Source of the DNA: Bacteroidales bacterium
GTDB lineage: Bacteria > Bacteroidota > Bacteroidia > Bacteroidales > UBA932
Direction of reading: 5' to 3'
DNA length: 64,000 nucleotides
Assembly (NCBI GenBank): GCA_017429205.1
Contig: JAFRPH010000062.1
Location: forward strand, 62,001-126,000
Positions 43,599 through 53,141 of the stretch are shown piece by piece (the stretch's first letter is position 1; each line of letters begins with the position of its first letter). The notes beneath the pieces are model-generated. The model made no database searches, was not told the origin of the DNA, and saw nothing but the letters and a program-made list of their open reading frames with translations. The position numbers were made by a program, and so were the translations under genes.

Positions 43599-44320
43599 TG
43601 TTCGGACTGTTCAACCGGCGCCGCTCCATCCTGGGAAGCGGACTCCTGAAAGGGGCCGTGGACCAGCACTCCCACATCCTGTACGGGCTGGACGACGGGG
43701 TGAAGACGCAGGAAGACTCCCTGGCGATCCTCTGCTACCTGGAGGAGCAGGGCGTCTCCGAGGTCTGGTTCACGCCGCACGTGATGGAGGATGTCCCGAA
43801 TACGACGGAGGCGATCCGGACCCGGTTCGAGGACCTGAAGGCCGTCTATGACGGGGGGCTTTCGCTCCATCTCGCGGCCGAATACATGATGGACACCCTC
43901 TTCGAGGAGCGGCTCACGCAGAAGGACCTTCTCTTCCACGGCGAAGACACCGTGCTGGTGGAGACCTCCGCCATTGCGCCGCCCATCAACCTGTGGGAAA
44001 TCCTCGAGTCGATGCGGAAGGCGGGCTACCGCCCCCTCGTCGCCCATCCGGAGCGCTACCGCTATATGGACAAGGCGGACTACAAGCGCCTGCACGAGAT
44101 GGGCTGCCTCCTGCAACTGAACCTTCCGTCCATCGTCGGGTTCTATGGGGAAGGGGTGCAAAAGAGGGCCCTGGACCTGCTGGACAAGGGCTGGTACTGC
44201 ATGGTCGGCTCCGACTGCCACCGTTTCCGGGCGATCCAGGCCCAGTACGAGGCCCGGGAACTGAAGAAAGACACGCTCGCGAAGCTCGCCCTCCTGATGG
44301 GCGGCCCGGGCGGGATATAG
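43598..44320 (+). CDS. Tyrosine-protein phosphatase of PHP type (CpsB/YwqE-like)
   Basis: A 240-residue metal-dependent phosphatase that reverses Wzc tyrosine phosphorylation. PHP metal ligands are seen in DQHSHILYGLDDG (about 22-34), FTPHVM, VAHPERYRY and GSDCHRF. The length is right for the family. It overlaps wzc by one base, and a 92-bp gap without a clear terminator separates it from rfbD. Confidence 0.93.
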   Translation: MFGLFNRRRSILGSGLLKGAVDQHSHILYGLDDGVKTQEDSLAILCYLEEQGVSEVWFTPHVMEDVPNTTEAIRTRFEDLKAVYDGGLSLHLAAEYMMDTLFEERLTQKDLLFHGEDTVLVETSAIAPPINLWEILESMRKAGYRPLVAHPERYRYMDKADYKRLHEMGCLLQLNLPSIVGFYGEGVQKRALDLLDKGWYCMVGSDCHRFRAIQAQYEARELKKDTLAKLALLMGGPGGI

Positions 44321-44412
44321 GCCGGAAAGCCGGATTCCTGGACAGGAAAACGCTTCCGGTCTTCCTGCTCCGTCCACGCGAAATGGGCGGAGGAATATAA
44401 ACATTTGCCATT

Positions 44413-45285
44413 ATGAACATACTAGTCACCGGCGCTAACGGCCAACTGGGAACCGAGCTGCGGAACGTCTCCGCGGGGGCTCCCGACCGCTACATTTTCA
44501 CGGACGTCACCTCGCTTCCCGGGGTGGATACCGTCTATCTGGACATCACCAACCGCGACGCGGTCCGGCTCATCTGCGATTCCGAGCAGGTGGACGTCAT
44601 CGTGAACTGCGCGGCCTACACGAACGTGGACAAGGCCGAGGACGACGTGCAGATGGCGGACCTGCTGAACCACCTCGCTCCGGGCATCCTGGCGGAGGTG
44701 GCGGCGGAACGGGGCGCGCACCTCATCCACATCTCCACGGATTACGTGTTCCAGGGCGACATCGCCCTGCCGTGCCGGGAGGACTGGCCCGTGCATCCGA
44801 ACGGGGTGTACGGGGCGACGAAGCTCCAGGGCGAGCAGGCCGTGCAGGAAGCCGGCTGCTCCTGGCAGATCTTCCGCACGGCGTGGCTCTACTCGCCATA
44901 CGGGAAGAATTTCGTGAAGACGATGCGGCAGCTGACCGCGGAACGGCCCGTGCTGAAGGTCGTCTTCGACCAGGTGGGCACGCCGACGTATGCGCGGGAC
45001 CTGGCCGAACTCATCTGCACGGTCATTACGGAGCGCAAGACCGACCGGGGCGGCATCTACCATTTCTCCGACGAGGGGGTGTGCTCCTGGTTCGACTTCG
45101 CGTGCGCCATCCGGGACCTGAGCGGCAACACCTGTGACATCCGTCCCTGCCACTCCGACGAGTTCCCTTCCAAGGTCCGCCGCCCGCATTTCTCCGTGCT
45201 GGACAAGACGAAGGTCAAGGAGACCTTCGGCGTGGAGGTCCCGCACTGGTATGAATCCCTGAAACAATGCATTGACAGACTATGA
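44413..45285 (+). CDS. rfbD: dTDP-4-dehydrorhamnose reductase
   Basis: A 290-residue NADPH-dependent SDR, the last step of dTDP-L-rhamnose synthesis. ILVTGANGQLGTEL is the Rossmann loop, STDYVFQG and YGATKLQGE hold the catalytic Thr/Tyr-Lys positions, and FRTAWLYSPYGKNFV is typical of RmlD. It overlaps rfbC by 4 bp and begins the rfbD-rfbC-rfbB set; rfbA is 17 kb away at 62886. Confidence 0.95.
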   Translation: MNILVTGANGQLGTELRNVSAGAPDRYIFTDVTSLPGVDTVYLDITNRDAVRLICDSEQVDVIVNCAAYTNVDKAEDDVQMADLLNHLAPGILAEVAAERGAHLIHISTDYVFQGDIALPCREDWPVHPNGVYGATKLQGEQAVQEAGCSWQIFRTAWLYSPYGKNFVKTMRQLTAERPVLKVVFDQVGTPTYARDLAELICTVITERKTDRGGIYHFSDEGVCSWFDFACAIRDLSGNTCDIRPCHSDEFPSKVRRPHFSVLDKTKVKETFGVEVPHWYESLKQCIDRL

Positions 45286-45818
45286 ATATCATCGAGACCG
45301 GCATCCAAGGACTCGTCGTCCTCGAGCCGAAAGTGTTCGGAGACGAACGGGGCTATTTCTTCGAGAGTTTCAACGAACGGGAGTTCACGGAAAAGGTGGG
45401 CCCCGTGCATTTCGTGCAGGACAACGAGAGCAAGTCGCGGTACGGCGTGCTGCGCGGGCTGCATTTCCAGAAAGGGGAGTTCGCCCAGGCGAAGCTCGTC
45501 CGGGTGGTGCGCGGCTCCGTGCTGGACGTGGCCGTGGACCTGCGTGAGGGATCGCCCACCTACGGGCGGTGGCACGCCGAGGAACTGACGGGGGAGAACC
45601 ATCGGATGATGTTCATCCCGAGAGGGTTCGCCCACGGGTTCGTCGTGCTGTCCGAGGAGGTCGTGTTCCAGTACAAATGCGACAACTTCTACTGTCCGTC
45701 GTCCGAAGGCGGCATCGCCTGGAACGACCCGACGCTCGCCGTCGACTGGCGGATCCCGGCCGGCGACATCATCCTATCCGAAAAAGACAAACATCATCCT
45801 TTCCTTTATGAGCAATAG
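45282..45818 (+). CDS. rfbC: dTDP-4-dehydrorhamnose 3,5-epimerase
   Basis: A 178-residue cupin-fold epimerase. The family pattern is clear: DERGYFFESFNEREF, FVQDNESKS, VLRGLHFQ with the catalytic His, VRVVRGSVLDVAVDLR, and PRGFAHGFVVLSE. It overlaps rfbD (4 bp) and rfbB (11 bp), so translation is coupled. Confidence 0.96.
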   Translation: MNIIETGIQGLVVLEPKVFGDERGYFFESFNEREFTEKVGPVHFVQDNESKSRYGVLRGLHFQKGEFAQAKLVRVVRGSVLDVAVDLREGSPTYGRWHAEELTGENHRMMFIPRGFAHGFVVLSEEVVFQYKCDNFYCPSSEGGIAWNDPTLAVDWRIPAGDIILSEKDKHHPFLYEQ

Positions 45819-46947
45819 AACCATCCTCATCACCGGCGGCGCCGGCTTCATCGGCAGCCACGTCGTGCGGCTGTTCGTGAACAAATATCCGGACTACCGG
45901 ATCATCAACCTGGACAAACTCACCTACGCGGGCAATCTCGCGAACCTCAAGGACATCGAGGACAAGCCCAACTACCGGTTCGTCAAGATGGACATCTGCG
46001 ACTTCGAGGGCGTGCTGGCCCTGATGCAGGAGGAGCAGGTGGACGGGGTGATCCATCTGGCCGCGGAATCCCACGTGGACCGCTCCATCAAGGATCCCTT
46101 CACCTTCGCGCAGACCAACGTCATCGGCACGCTGTCGATGCTGCAGGCCGCCAAGGCGTACTGGGAGAGCCTCCCGGAGAAGTACGAAGGCAAGCGCTTC
46201 TACCACATCTCCACCGACGAGGTGTACGGCGCCCTGGAGATGACCCATCCGGAAGGCATCGAGCCGCCGTTCACGACGAAGGCGTCCAGCGGCGAGCATC
46301 ACCTGGCCTACGGCGAGAAGTTCTTCACGGAGGACCTCAAGTACCAGCCGCACAGCCCGTACAGCGCCGCGAAGGCGTCCAGCGACCACTTCGTGCGGGC
46401 GTTCCACGACACGTACGGAATGCCCACCATCGTCACGAACTGCTCCAACAACTACGGCCCGTACCAGTTCCCGGAGAAGCTTATTCCGCTGTTCGTCAAC
46501 AACATCCGGCATCGGAAGCCGCTGCCCGTGTACGGCAAGGGCGAGAACGTCCGCGACTGGCTGTACGTGGAGGACCACGCCCGCGCCATCGACCTGATCT
46601 TCCACGAGGGGAAGGTCGCCGAGACCTATAACATCGGCGGTTTCAACGAGTGGAAGAACATCGACATCGTGAAGACCCTCATCCGCGTCACGGACCGCCT
46701 CCTGGGCCGCCCGGAAGGGGCGGACGACGACCTCATCACCTATGTGACAGACCGCGCCGGCCACGACCTCCGCTACGCCATCGACAGCACCAAGCTCCAG
46801 CGCGAACTGGGCTGGGAGCCGTCCCTCCAGTTCGAGGAAGGCATCGAGAAGACCATCCGCTGGTACCTCGACAACCAGGCCTGGCTGGACAACGTCACCA
46901 GCGGGGACTATCAGAAGTACTACGAGGAGATGTACAAGGGGAGATAG
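45808..46947 (+). CDS. rfbB: dTDP-glucose 4,6-dehydratase
   Basis: A 379-residue NAD-dependent SDR that makes dTDP-4-keto-6-deoxyglucose. ILITGGAGFIGSHVVRLF is the NAD site, AAESHVDRSI, ISTDEVYG and YSAAKASSDHFVR give the catalytic residues, and TNCSNNYGPYQFPEKLIP is the family signature. The length is slightly above average owing to an insert around residues 150-180 (GEHHLAYGEKFFTEDLKY), common in Bacteroidota. The last base of its stop is the first base of the flippase GTG start (TAGTG). Confidence 0.96.
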   Translation: MSNRTILITGGAGFIGSHVVRLFVNKYPDYRIINLDKLTYAGNLANLKDIEDKPNYRFVKMDICDFEGVLALMQEEQVDGVIHLAAESHVDRSIKDPFTFAQTNVIGTLSMLQAAKAYWESLPEKYEGKRFYHISTDEVYGALEMTHPEGIEPPFTTKASSGEHHLAYGEKFFTEDLKYQPHSPYSAAKASSDHFVRAFHDTYGMPTIVTNCSNNYGPYQFPEKLIPLFVNNIRHRKPLPVYGKGENVRDWLYVEDHARAIDLIFHEGKVAETYNIGGFNEWKNIDIVKTLIRVTDRLLGRPEGADDDLITYVTDRAGHDLRYAIDSTKLQRELGWEPSLQFEEGIEKTIRWYLDNQAWLDNVTSGDYQKYYEEMYKGR

Positions 46948-48398
46948 TGGAGATCATCAGCTTTGATACACGGGGCTCCGCCATCGCCAAGAATGCCTTC
47001 TGGGGATTCTTGTTGCAGGTGCTGCTCAAGTTCAAGGGCGTCATCCTCCTTCCCATCGTCGTCCATTTCCTTTCCCCGGAAACCCTCGGGGAGTGGAAAC
47101 TGATCACGACGACGGTGTCCGTCTTGCTGCCCGTCATCTCCCTGAACCTTTTTGACGGGAGCGGGATGTTCTTCTCTTCCGACGTGGACAAAGTCTCCGT
47201 CCGGAAGAAGTATTACTCGGTCTTCAACCTGGCATTGATGCTGGAAGTCGCATCCCTCGTGCTGTGCATCGCCGTCGCCTGGTTGTTCAAGGGACTCGAC
47301 GCCCGTTTCCTGCTGATGGTCTTCGTGTATTTTGCTGCGATGTACAACTACAAGATGGGCATCATGCTCCTGCAGACGTACCAGAAGTCTCGGTTCCTGA
47401 TGATCTTGAACCTGACGGCGGAATACGGGAGCTTTCTCCTTTCGCTGGCGCTCATCGCCCTGGGATTCCGGGACGTCGTCGTCCTGCTGGCGCCGCCGGT
47501 CATCCTGTATTCCAGCCTGTCCGTCTTCATGTTCTTCCGGATTCGGAAGGAAATACCCTATTGGGGAAGCATCGACCGGGATTTCATCCGGACGACCCTG
47601 CCCATCAGCCTGTCCCTGATGCCCGTCTATCTGGCCGAATGGGTGTTGATGGCCATCGGCGTCTATGCGCTGAACCATTTCTATGGGGAGGGGGAGGTCG
47701 GCTTTTACTCCGTGCTCATCTCGCTGGCCAGCCTGACGCTGGCCCTGCGGGCCACCCTGCAGTTCTTCTGGTTCTCGACTTGCAGCAACATGATCCGGAA
47801 CGGGGATGAACAGTTCCCGCGCTTCTTCCATACGGTCATCAAGGTGTATCTTCTGTTGATCTCCTTGGCCTTGGTGCTTTATGCCGGTTATTCTCGCGAA
47901 CTCATCCTGGTCATGTCCAAGGAGGAGTATCTCCCGATCGAGAAAGGACTGTATGTGGTCGTCCTGGGCAACTGCCTGATGGTGCTCTCCTGCATCTGGA
48001 ACGGCATCATGTACGCGCGGGGGGAAGGTGTCAAGATTACCACGTCCTATCTGATCGCAGGGGCGGTCGCCGTGGTTCTGTCTCCCTTCCTCGTGAAGTG
48101 GATCGGCCTTCTCGGCGCTGCGCTTTCCTACCTGGCCGCCAATGCGACCCTGTTCGTGGTGATGTGGCGGAAGGCCGGGAACGTGGGGCTGACGTTCACC
48201 CCCGGTGAGCGGCGTTTCGCTCTGGTGCTCCTGCTCGTCGTCGGCCTCTGCTCGGCCATGGTCGCGGCGAACGTTCCGCATTTGTGGACAGCCATCGTCT
48301 GCGGAGCCGCCCTGGTCCTGATGCTGGTTCTGAACGAGGCAACCGGATTCATTCCGCTCCGTTCGGTTCGCGTTCTGTTTCAAAGAAAAGGATTCTAG
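46947..48398 (+). CDS. Wzx-like oligosaccharide flippase
   Basis: A 483-residue membrane protein with about 12-14 hydrophobic helices, matching polysaccharide-biosynthesis flippases (MOP superfamily). Early segments read AIAKNAFWGFLLQVLLKFKGVILLP and LSPETLGEWKLITTTV. It would move undecaprenyl-linked repeat units across the inner membrane. No good ATG is near the conserved start; the GTG at 46947, overlapping the rfbB stop, is the best choice. From this gene onward codon use changes: more CGG, GGA, GGG, TTT and TGT. Confidence 0.85.
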   Translation: MEIISFDTRGSAIAKNAFWGFLLQVLLKFKGVILLPIVVHFLSPETLGEWKLITTTVSVLLPVISLNLFDGSGMFFSSDVDKVSVRKKYYSVFNLALMLEVASLVLCIAVAWLFKGLDARFLLMVFVYFAAMYNYKMGIMLLQTYQKSRFLMILNLTAEYGSFLLSLALIALGFRDVVVLLAPPVILYSSLSVFMFFRIRKEIPYWGSIDRDFIRTTLPISLSLMPVYLAEWVLMAIGVYALNHFYGEGEVGFYSVLISLASLTLALRATLQFFWFSTCSNMIRNGDEQFPRFFHTVIKVYLLLISLALVLYAGYSRELILVMSKEEYLPIEKGLYVVVLGNCLMVLSCIWNGIMYARGEGVKITTSYLIAGAVAVVLSPFLVKWIGLLGAALSYLAANATLFVVMWRKAGNVGLTFTPGERRFALVLLLVVGLCSAMVAANVPHLWTAIVCGAALVLMLVLNEATGFIPLRSVRVLFQRKGF

Positions 48399-49643
48399 AT
48401 GGACATCGTCATCGGCGCCGGCATTTCCGGTCTCTCCTTCGCCGCTTTCAGCCCTGAGGGGGATTATCTGGTCCTCGAGTCGGACCGGCGGATCGGCGGC
48501 TATTGCAAGACGACCCGACGGAACGGGTTCGTCTGGGACTATTCCGGTCATTTCTTCCATTTCCGGAATCCGGAAATCAAGGATTTCGTGATGGCCGGCA
48601 TCCGGCCGGACCTGCTCCTGACCGTCCGGAAGACCACCCGGATCCGCTACAAGGACCGAATGGTGGACTATCCGTTCCAGAAGAACATCCACCAGTTGGA
48701 AAAGGAGGAATTCATCGACTGCCTGTACGACTTGTTCAATTGCGGAGGTCCGTACGGGACGTTCAAGGAGATGCTCTATGCCAAATTCGGCAAGTCCATC
48801 TCCGAGAAGTTTCTCTGTCCCTACAACCGGAAACTGTACGCCTGCGACCTCGATCTTCTGGACAAGGACGCCATGGGCCGTTTCTTCCCCTATGCCGATC
48901 CTCTGGAAATCGTCCGGAATTTTCGCAAGCAGGAGAACGGCGCCTACAACGACACTTTCATCTATTCGAAAGAGGGAGCCCAGTCTTTCGTCGATTCTGT
49001 CGCCTCGCACGTAGATCCGGACCGGATCCGGACGGGAGCGCGGGTGGTGTCCGTCGATCCGGACGGACATCGGGTATGTCTCGCTACAGGGGAAGTGCTC
49101 CCGTATGACAGGCTGGTCAGCACGCTACCTTTCCCGCGGCTGCTGGACCTGTGCGGCATCCCGTATGACGCCCGTGTCTACACCGCCAACCAGGTTCTGG
49201 TATTCAACCTCGGTTTCGACACCAAGGGACCGGACGCGACGGACCATTGGATCTATTTCCCGGAGGAGAAGTACTGTTTCTACCGGGTGGGCTTTTATGA
49301 CAACATCCTGGGCCAGGACCGGACTTCCCTCTATGTGGAACTCGGTTTCCCTTCCGGGGACCGGATCGACCCGGAGGCCTGGCTGCCTCGCGTTTTGGCC
49401 GACCTGGCGGCTGCGGGAGTCATCCGCCGGGAGCAGAACTTGGTCGACCACGAGGCGGTCGTGATGAATCCTGCCTACGTCCATGTCAACCGCGGATCCC
49501 AGGAAGATGTCGTGGCCCAAAAACAGCTCCTGCGGGAGAAAGACATCCATTCCATCGGCCGCTATGGCAGTTGGACCTATTGCTCCATCGAAGACAATAT
49601 CGCCGAGGCCCGCGCGTTGGCCCGGGAACTGAACGGATTATGA
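48399..49643 (+). CDS. FAD-dependent oxidoreductase, UDP-galactopyranose-mutase/amine-oxidase-like
   Basis: A 414-residue flavoprotein. The FAD-binding motif MDIVIGAGISGLSFAAF opens the protein, and ESDRRIGGYCKT and WDYSGHFFHF follow as in NAD(P)-binding_8/UDP-galactopyranose mutase relatives. VDYPFQKNIHQL resembles the substrate-contact stretch of such enzymes. YGSWTYCSIEDNIAEA near the C-terminus is the second FAD contact. In a glycan cluster it probably rearranges or oxidises a nucleotide sugar; true mutase activity is unproven. It begins right after the flippase stop and overlaps the next gene by ATGA. Confidence 0.75.
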   Translation: MDIVIGAGISGLSFAAFSPEGDYLVLESDRRIGGYCKTTRRNGFVWDYSGHFFHFRNPEIKDFVMAGIRPDLLLTVRKTTRIRYKDRMVDYPFQKNIHQLEKEEFIDCLYDLFNCGGPYGTFKEMLYAKFGKSISEKFLCPYNRKLYACDLDLLDKDAMGRFFPYADPLEIVRNFRKQENGAYNDTFIYSKEGAQSFVDSVASHVDPDRIRTGARVVSVDPDGHRVCLATGEVLPYDRLVSTLPFPRLLDLCGIPYDARVYTANQVLVFNLGFDTKGPDATDHWIYFPEEKYCFYRVGFYDNILGQDRTSLYVELGFPSGDRIDPEAWLPRVLADLAAAGVIRREQNLVDHEAVVMNPAYVHVNRGSQEDVVAQKQLLREKDIHSIGRYGSWTYCSIEDNIAEARALARELNGL

Positions 49644-51052
49644 GGCTGCTTTTGATCTGTGACAATCCGGCGGAGATCGGAGGCGTTTCCAACTACACCC
49701 GCCCTCTGTTCCGGGAGCTTCGGAACCAAGGGGTCGACGTGACACTGCTGTGCACGTCGTCGATGTTGCGTCGTTTCCGCTTTTTCCGACGGAGCGGCAT
49801 CCATCCGCTGGGGGAGGGGGTGTTCGAGTATTACAACTGCCCGATCCTGCCCACCAACTACAGCCATCCGGCGAATGATCTCCGCCATCCGCGGATGGAG
49901 AAGGAAATCCGCCGTTTCCTGGATTCCGGCCATTTTGACGTGGTCCACATCCACAGCATGGTGGGAATGCCTGTTTCGCTGTACGGCCTCCTCAAGGAAA
50001 CCGGCGCCAAGATTCTCACGACCGTCCACGAGTATTGGTGGCTGTGCCCCTACCGAGTGATGGTCGATTTCAACAACCGGATCTGTGACGGACCGGAGGA
50101 TTTCACCCGTTGCGCCTATTGCACCCGGCGGCGCGGCCACGTCAAAGACGACCGGTATCGGGTGTTCGTGCTCAAGTTCGAGAATACGTTCCCGCGCCTG
50201 CATGCCGCCTTGTTCCGCTTGTACCGGAAATGGAAGCCGATTCCACCGCCTTCCGGCGTCAGCTCGCTCGAGTTCGGGTGTGACAAGGTTCCCGCCGGCT
50301 TCGAACCGGCCCTGGCGGACGCCTGGAAGACCCGCCTGGAAGCCTGCATCGCCGGCCTGAACCTGTGCGACCGGGTCATCGGCGTCTCCGAAGATGTCCG
50401 GCGCATCCTGGTCAAGTATGGCGTGGACGCCGACCGGATCCTCGTCCAGCATATCGGCAGCGCCATTGCGGAAAAGACGATTCCCCATACCCGCGCCGTG
50501 AATCCGGACGATGTCGTCTTCGGTTTCATCGGCGGCGTCGGGTTTTACAAGGGCGTACATCAGTTGGTGAAGGCGTATGCCGGGCTTCCCGCTTCCTTGA
50601 AGGTGCGCTCCCGGTTGGAAATTTTCGGGAAATACGAGCAACCTTACGTGGACGCCATCACGCAGAGTTATCTGGCCGATGAATCCGACCGCCGCCGCGT
50701 GACCTTCCACGGTCGTTTTTCCCCGGAGGACATCCCCGGTATCACCAACCAGATCGATATCAGCGTCCTGCCGTCTTTGTGTGCGGATACCGCTCCCCAG
50801 ACGATTTTCGAGAGTTTCAACGCGGGGCTTCCCATCATCGCGCCGCGCGTGGGCGGTTTTCCCGACTTCGTCATCGACGGGGAGAACGGGCTGCTGTATC
50901 CGGCAGGTGACGTGGACGGACTCAGGGCTTGCCTGGCCGCCATTCTCACCGATGTGTCGATGATCGGACGCTTCCGGGAACGGATTCCGAGGACCAAGAC
51001 GATGTCGGAGAACGCCCGGGAGCTTCTGGCGCTGTACGGCACTTTGCAATGA
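49640..51052 (+). CDS. GT4-family glycosyltransferase
   Basis: A 470-residue GT-B enzyme. The N-terminal donor-independent domain starts RLLLICDNPAEIGGVSNYTRPLF with HIHSMVGMPVSL. A cysteine-rich insert (WWLCPYRVMVDFNNRICDG, CAYCTRRRG) is typical of a group of GT4 enzymes. The C-terminal nucleotide-sugar domain has FGFIGGVGFYKGVHQLVKAY and the family's FESFNAGLPIIAPRVGGFPDFV block with acidic residue E. The start ATG overlaps the previous stop; its own stop overlaps the polymerase start. Sugar specificity unknown. Confidence 0.87.
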   Translation: MRLLLICDNPAEIGGVSNYTRPLFRELRNQGVDVTLLCTSSMLRRFRFFRRSGIHPLGEGVFEYYNCPILPTNYSHPANDLRHPRMEKEIRRFLDSGHFDVVHIHSMVGMPVSLYGLLKETGAKILTTVHEYWWLCPYRVMVDFNNRICDGPEDFTRCAYCTRRRGHVKDDRYRVFVLKFENTFPRLHAALFRLYRKWKPIPPPSGVSSLEFGCDKVPAGFEPALADAWKTRLEACIAGLNLCDRVIGVSEDVRRILVKYGVDADRILVQHIGSAIAEKTIPHTRAVNPDDVVFGFIGGVGFYKGVHQLVKAYAGLPASLKVRSRLEIFGKYEQPYVDAITQSYLADESDRRRVTFHGRFSPEDIPGITNQIDISVLPSLCADTAPQTIFESFNAGLPIIAPRVGGFPDFVIDGENGLLYPAGDVDGLRACLAAILTDVSMIGRFRERIPRTKTMSENARELLALYGTLQ

Positions 51053-52293
51053 GGTACAAGGGATACGCTAAGAAACGGAACAGTTTGTGTGCCGAGCTTC
51101 TTTTTCTGATGCTCGTCTCCTCCCGTTTTTTCGACATCATCCCCCTCGAACCCATACTGGCTGGCGGCGGACAGATCTTTCTCATGCTGGGCACCATGGC
51201 CGTCATCTATATGACCCAGTTGGGTTTCCAACTGAGGACAGGGATCCTGAAACATATGAATACGGTCTGGTGGATCCTGGGCGGCCTGGCGCTGTCCTAC
51301 ATCGCGGCTTATCGGTATTACCACCAGCCATTCTATCTGTCCTTCGTCGTCAATCGTCAGTTCTTCAGCCTTGTGCTGTTCCCGTTGTTGTTGGCTGTGA
51401 GACCGACGTCCCGGGAATTGAAATGGGCCGTGTACGCATTCAGCATCATCTGCGCGGTCGCCACGTTCTATATCTCTTTCGTGGACCAGACACTGGTCCC
51501 TGTCAATGAATTCATGCCTTTCATCGAGGAGGGCGATCTCGTCCATACGCTTTCCGGCCTTCACTTCGTCCTGATCGCCTTCATTTTCGCCCTGTATGAA
51601 TTCCGGAACAAGCGGTCCGTACAGAAACTGATCCCCGTCGTTCTTCTGTTCCTGTTCATTTTCATTGCCAGGAACCGGACATTCCTGATTGCATCCTGCC
51701 TGATCATCGCGCTCTCCGTTTTGTCGAACCGGTCCTCCCGTTCCCGCTTGTATGCATTCACCATCATGGCCTTTGCTGTGGGCGTGGTCGCCATCGTCCT
51801 CGTCGACACCATCACTTCGTTGGTCCAAGAGACGATGGACCAGCTGGCCAATCCCGAGTACAACCGGATCAAGGCCATCCTTTATGCCTTCTCGCTGCCC
51901 AACGGGAAGGCCTCCATCCTGATCGGAAACGGTTTCATCTCCGGTAATTTCAACTCCATCGTCAACGATCTGCGGCAAGAAGGCATCTTCTATTCTGACA
52001 TCGGGCTGATCGGTTTGTGGCACGTGTATGGCCTGCTTCCGGTCATCGCCATCCTTGCGAGCGTCATCCGGGGCCTTTCCCGCAACCACTCCTTGGAAGT
52101 GCGTGGAAACGCCCTGCTCATCTTGACCTGTTCGCTGACCATCGGTTATTTCGCATCGGTCGAGACCTTGACCTGGCTGTGTTTCTATCTGTATTTGTTA
52201 TACTCCGACCAGGAATACGCCAAGGCGGTTGAACGGCGCCGGAACGAGATCAAGAAGAAACTGATGCGGCGGTATCGCTCACTTGCCAGTTGA
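51049..52293 (+). CDS. Wzy-like O-antigen/exopolysaccharide polymerase
   Basis: A 414-residue membrane protein with about ten hydrophobic segments and one larger periplasmic loop (about 255-325, QETMDQLANPEYNRI to NDLRQEGIFYSD). Loop residues such as R, G and N are spaced as in O-antigen ligase/polymerase families, although no single motif is decisive. Its place between glycosyltransferases and downstream of Wzx supports a Wzy role, linking repeat units in the periplasm. It starts at an ATGA overlap. Confidence 0.72.
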   Translation: MRYKGYAKKRNSLCAELLFLMLVSSRFFDIIPLEPILAGGGQIFLMLGTMAVIYMTQLGFQLRTGILKHMNTVWWILGGLALSYIAAYRYYHQPFYLSFVVNRQFFSLVLFPLLLAVRPTSRELKWAVYAFSIICAVATFYISFVDQTLVPVNEFMPFIEEGDLVHTLSGLHFVLIAFIFALYEFRNKRSVQKLIPVVLLFLFIFIARNRTFLIASCLIIALSVLSNRSSRSRLYAFTIMAFAVGVVAIVLVDTITSLVQETMDQLANPEYNRIKAILYAFSLPNGKASILIGNGFISGNFNSIVNDLRQEGIFYSDIGLIGLWHVYGLLPVIAILASVIRGLSRNHSLEVRGNALLILTCSLTIGYFASVETLTWLCFYLYLLYSDQEYAKAVERRRNEIKKKLMRRYRSLAS

Positions 52294-52303
52294 CATTCAT
52301 CCT

Positions 52304-53140
52304 ATGGTCGGTATCGTTGTCGTCAATTACCGAGAGTACGGTCGGACTGAGCGATTCATCCGGGAGGAAATTGCCCGGATCCGGATTCCGTACCGTCTCG
52401 TAGTCGTGGACAATGGCGGCGAGCCGGCCAAGGCGGAAGCCCTCCGAGAGCGGACGGGCTGCGAGGTCCTTGTCCGGGAGAACGATGGCTATGCGGCGGG
52501 TTGCAATGCCGGTGCCTCGTCGCTTTGCGCCCATCCAGACGTGGATGTCCTGCTCTTCACGAACAATGACCTCCATTTGGTCACGGACGATGTTGTCGAC
52601 ACGCTCGTCGACAAATTGAAGGAGCATCCGGACATCGGAATCATCGGCCCCGAGATTGTGGGGACGGATGGGAAGCGCCAGTCGCCGGAACCGTATATGG
52701 GTTTGTGGAAGCGCTATGTGTGGATGTACCTGTCCACCCCTTTCCTGAGCCGGGAAGCGAAACGTCGGATCTTTTGCCTGGATGCTGCCGAACGGGCGGC
52801 CGAAGGCTTTTGCTACCGGGTGATGGGCTCTTTTTTCCTCTGTCCGAGGGACGCTTGGGAACAGGCCGGCGGGATGGATGCCCATACCTTCCTGTATGCC
52901 GAGGAACCTATTCTTTCCGAACGGATGCTCCGGGTGGGACGCAAAACCTATTTCCTGCCTTCCGTCACAGTGATACACGAACACGGGAGCACGATCAAGA
53001 AGCATTTGGACCGGAAGAAGGCCGCTTGGCTCCAGTTCCGGAGCAATGCCTACTATTACCGGACTTACAAGGGCTATCCTGCCTGGCAGACGGTGCTGGC
53101 CGGCTGGATATACCGCTTGATACTATGCGTCAGTCGTTAG
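52304..53140 (+). CDS. GT2-family glycosyltransferase
   Basis: A 278-residue GT-A enzyme similar to rhamnosyltransferases. MVGIVVVNYREYG begins the fold; VVVDNGG and VRENDGYAAGCNAGA form the nucleotide-binding region; FTNNDLHL is the DXD-equivalent, and AEEPILSERMLRVG is the catalytic-base region. The frame extends to a TTG at 52283, but the ATG at 52304 lies next to the conserved start. With rfb genes in the locus, dTDP-rhamnose is a plausible donor (inference). Confidence 0.87.
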   Translation: MVGIVVVNYREYGRTERFIREEIARIRIPYRLVVVDNGGEPAKAEALRERTGCEVLVRENDGYAAGCNAGASSLCAHPDVDVLLFTNNDLHLVTDDVVDTLVDKLKEHPDIGIIGPEIVGTDGKRQSPEPYMGLWKRYVWMYLSTPFLSREAKRRIFCLDAAERAAEGFCYRVMGSFFLCPRDAWEQAGGMDAHTFLYAEEPILSERMLRVGRKTYFLPSVTVIHEHGSTIKKHLDRKKAAWLQFRSNAYYYRTYKGYPAWQTVLAGWIYRLILCVSR

Positions 53141-53141
53141 T

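Noticed and set aside
44321..44412. Promoter or terminator in the 92-bp gap between the phosphatase and rfbD genes
   Set aside because: Only weak 4-5 bp repeats and an imperfect AACATTTG box are seen; not enough to call.
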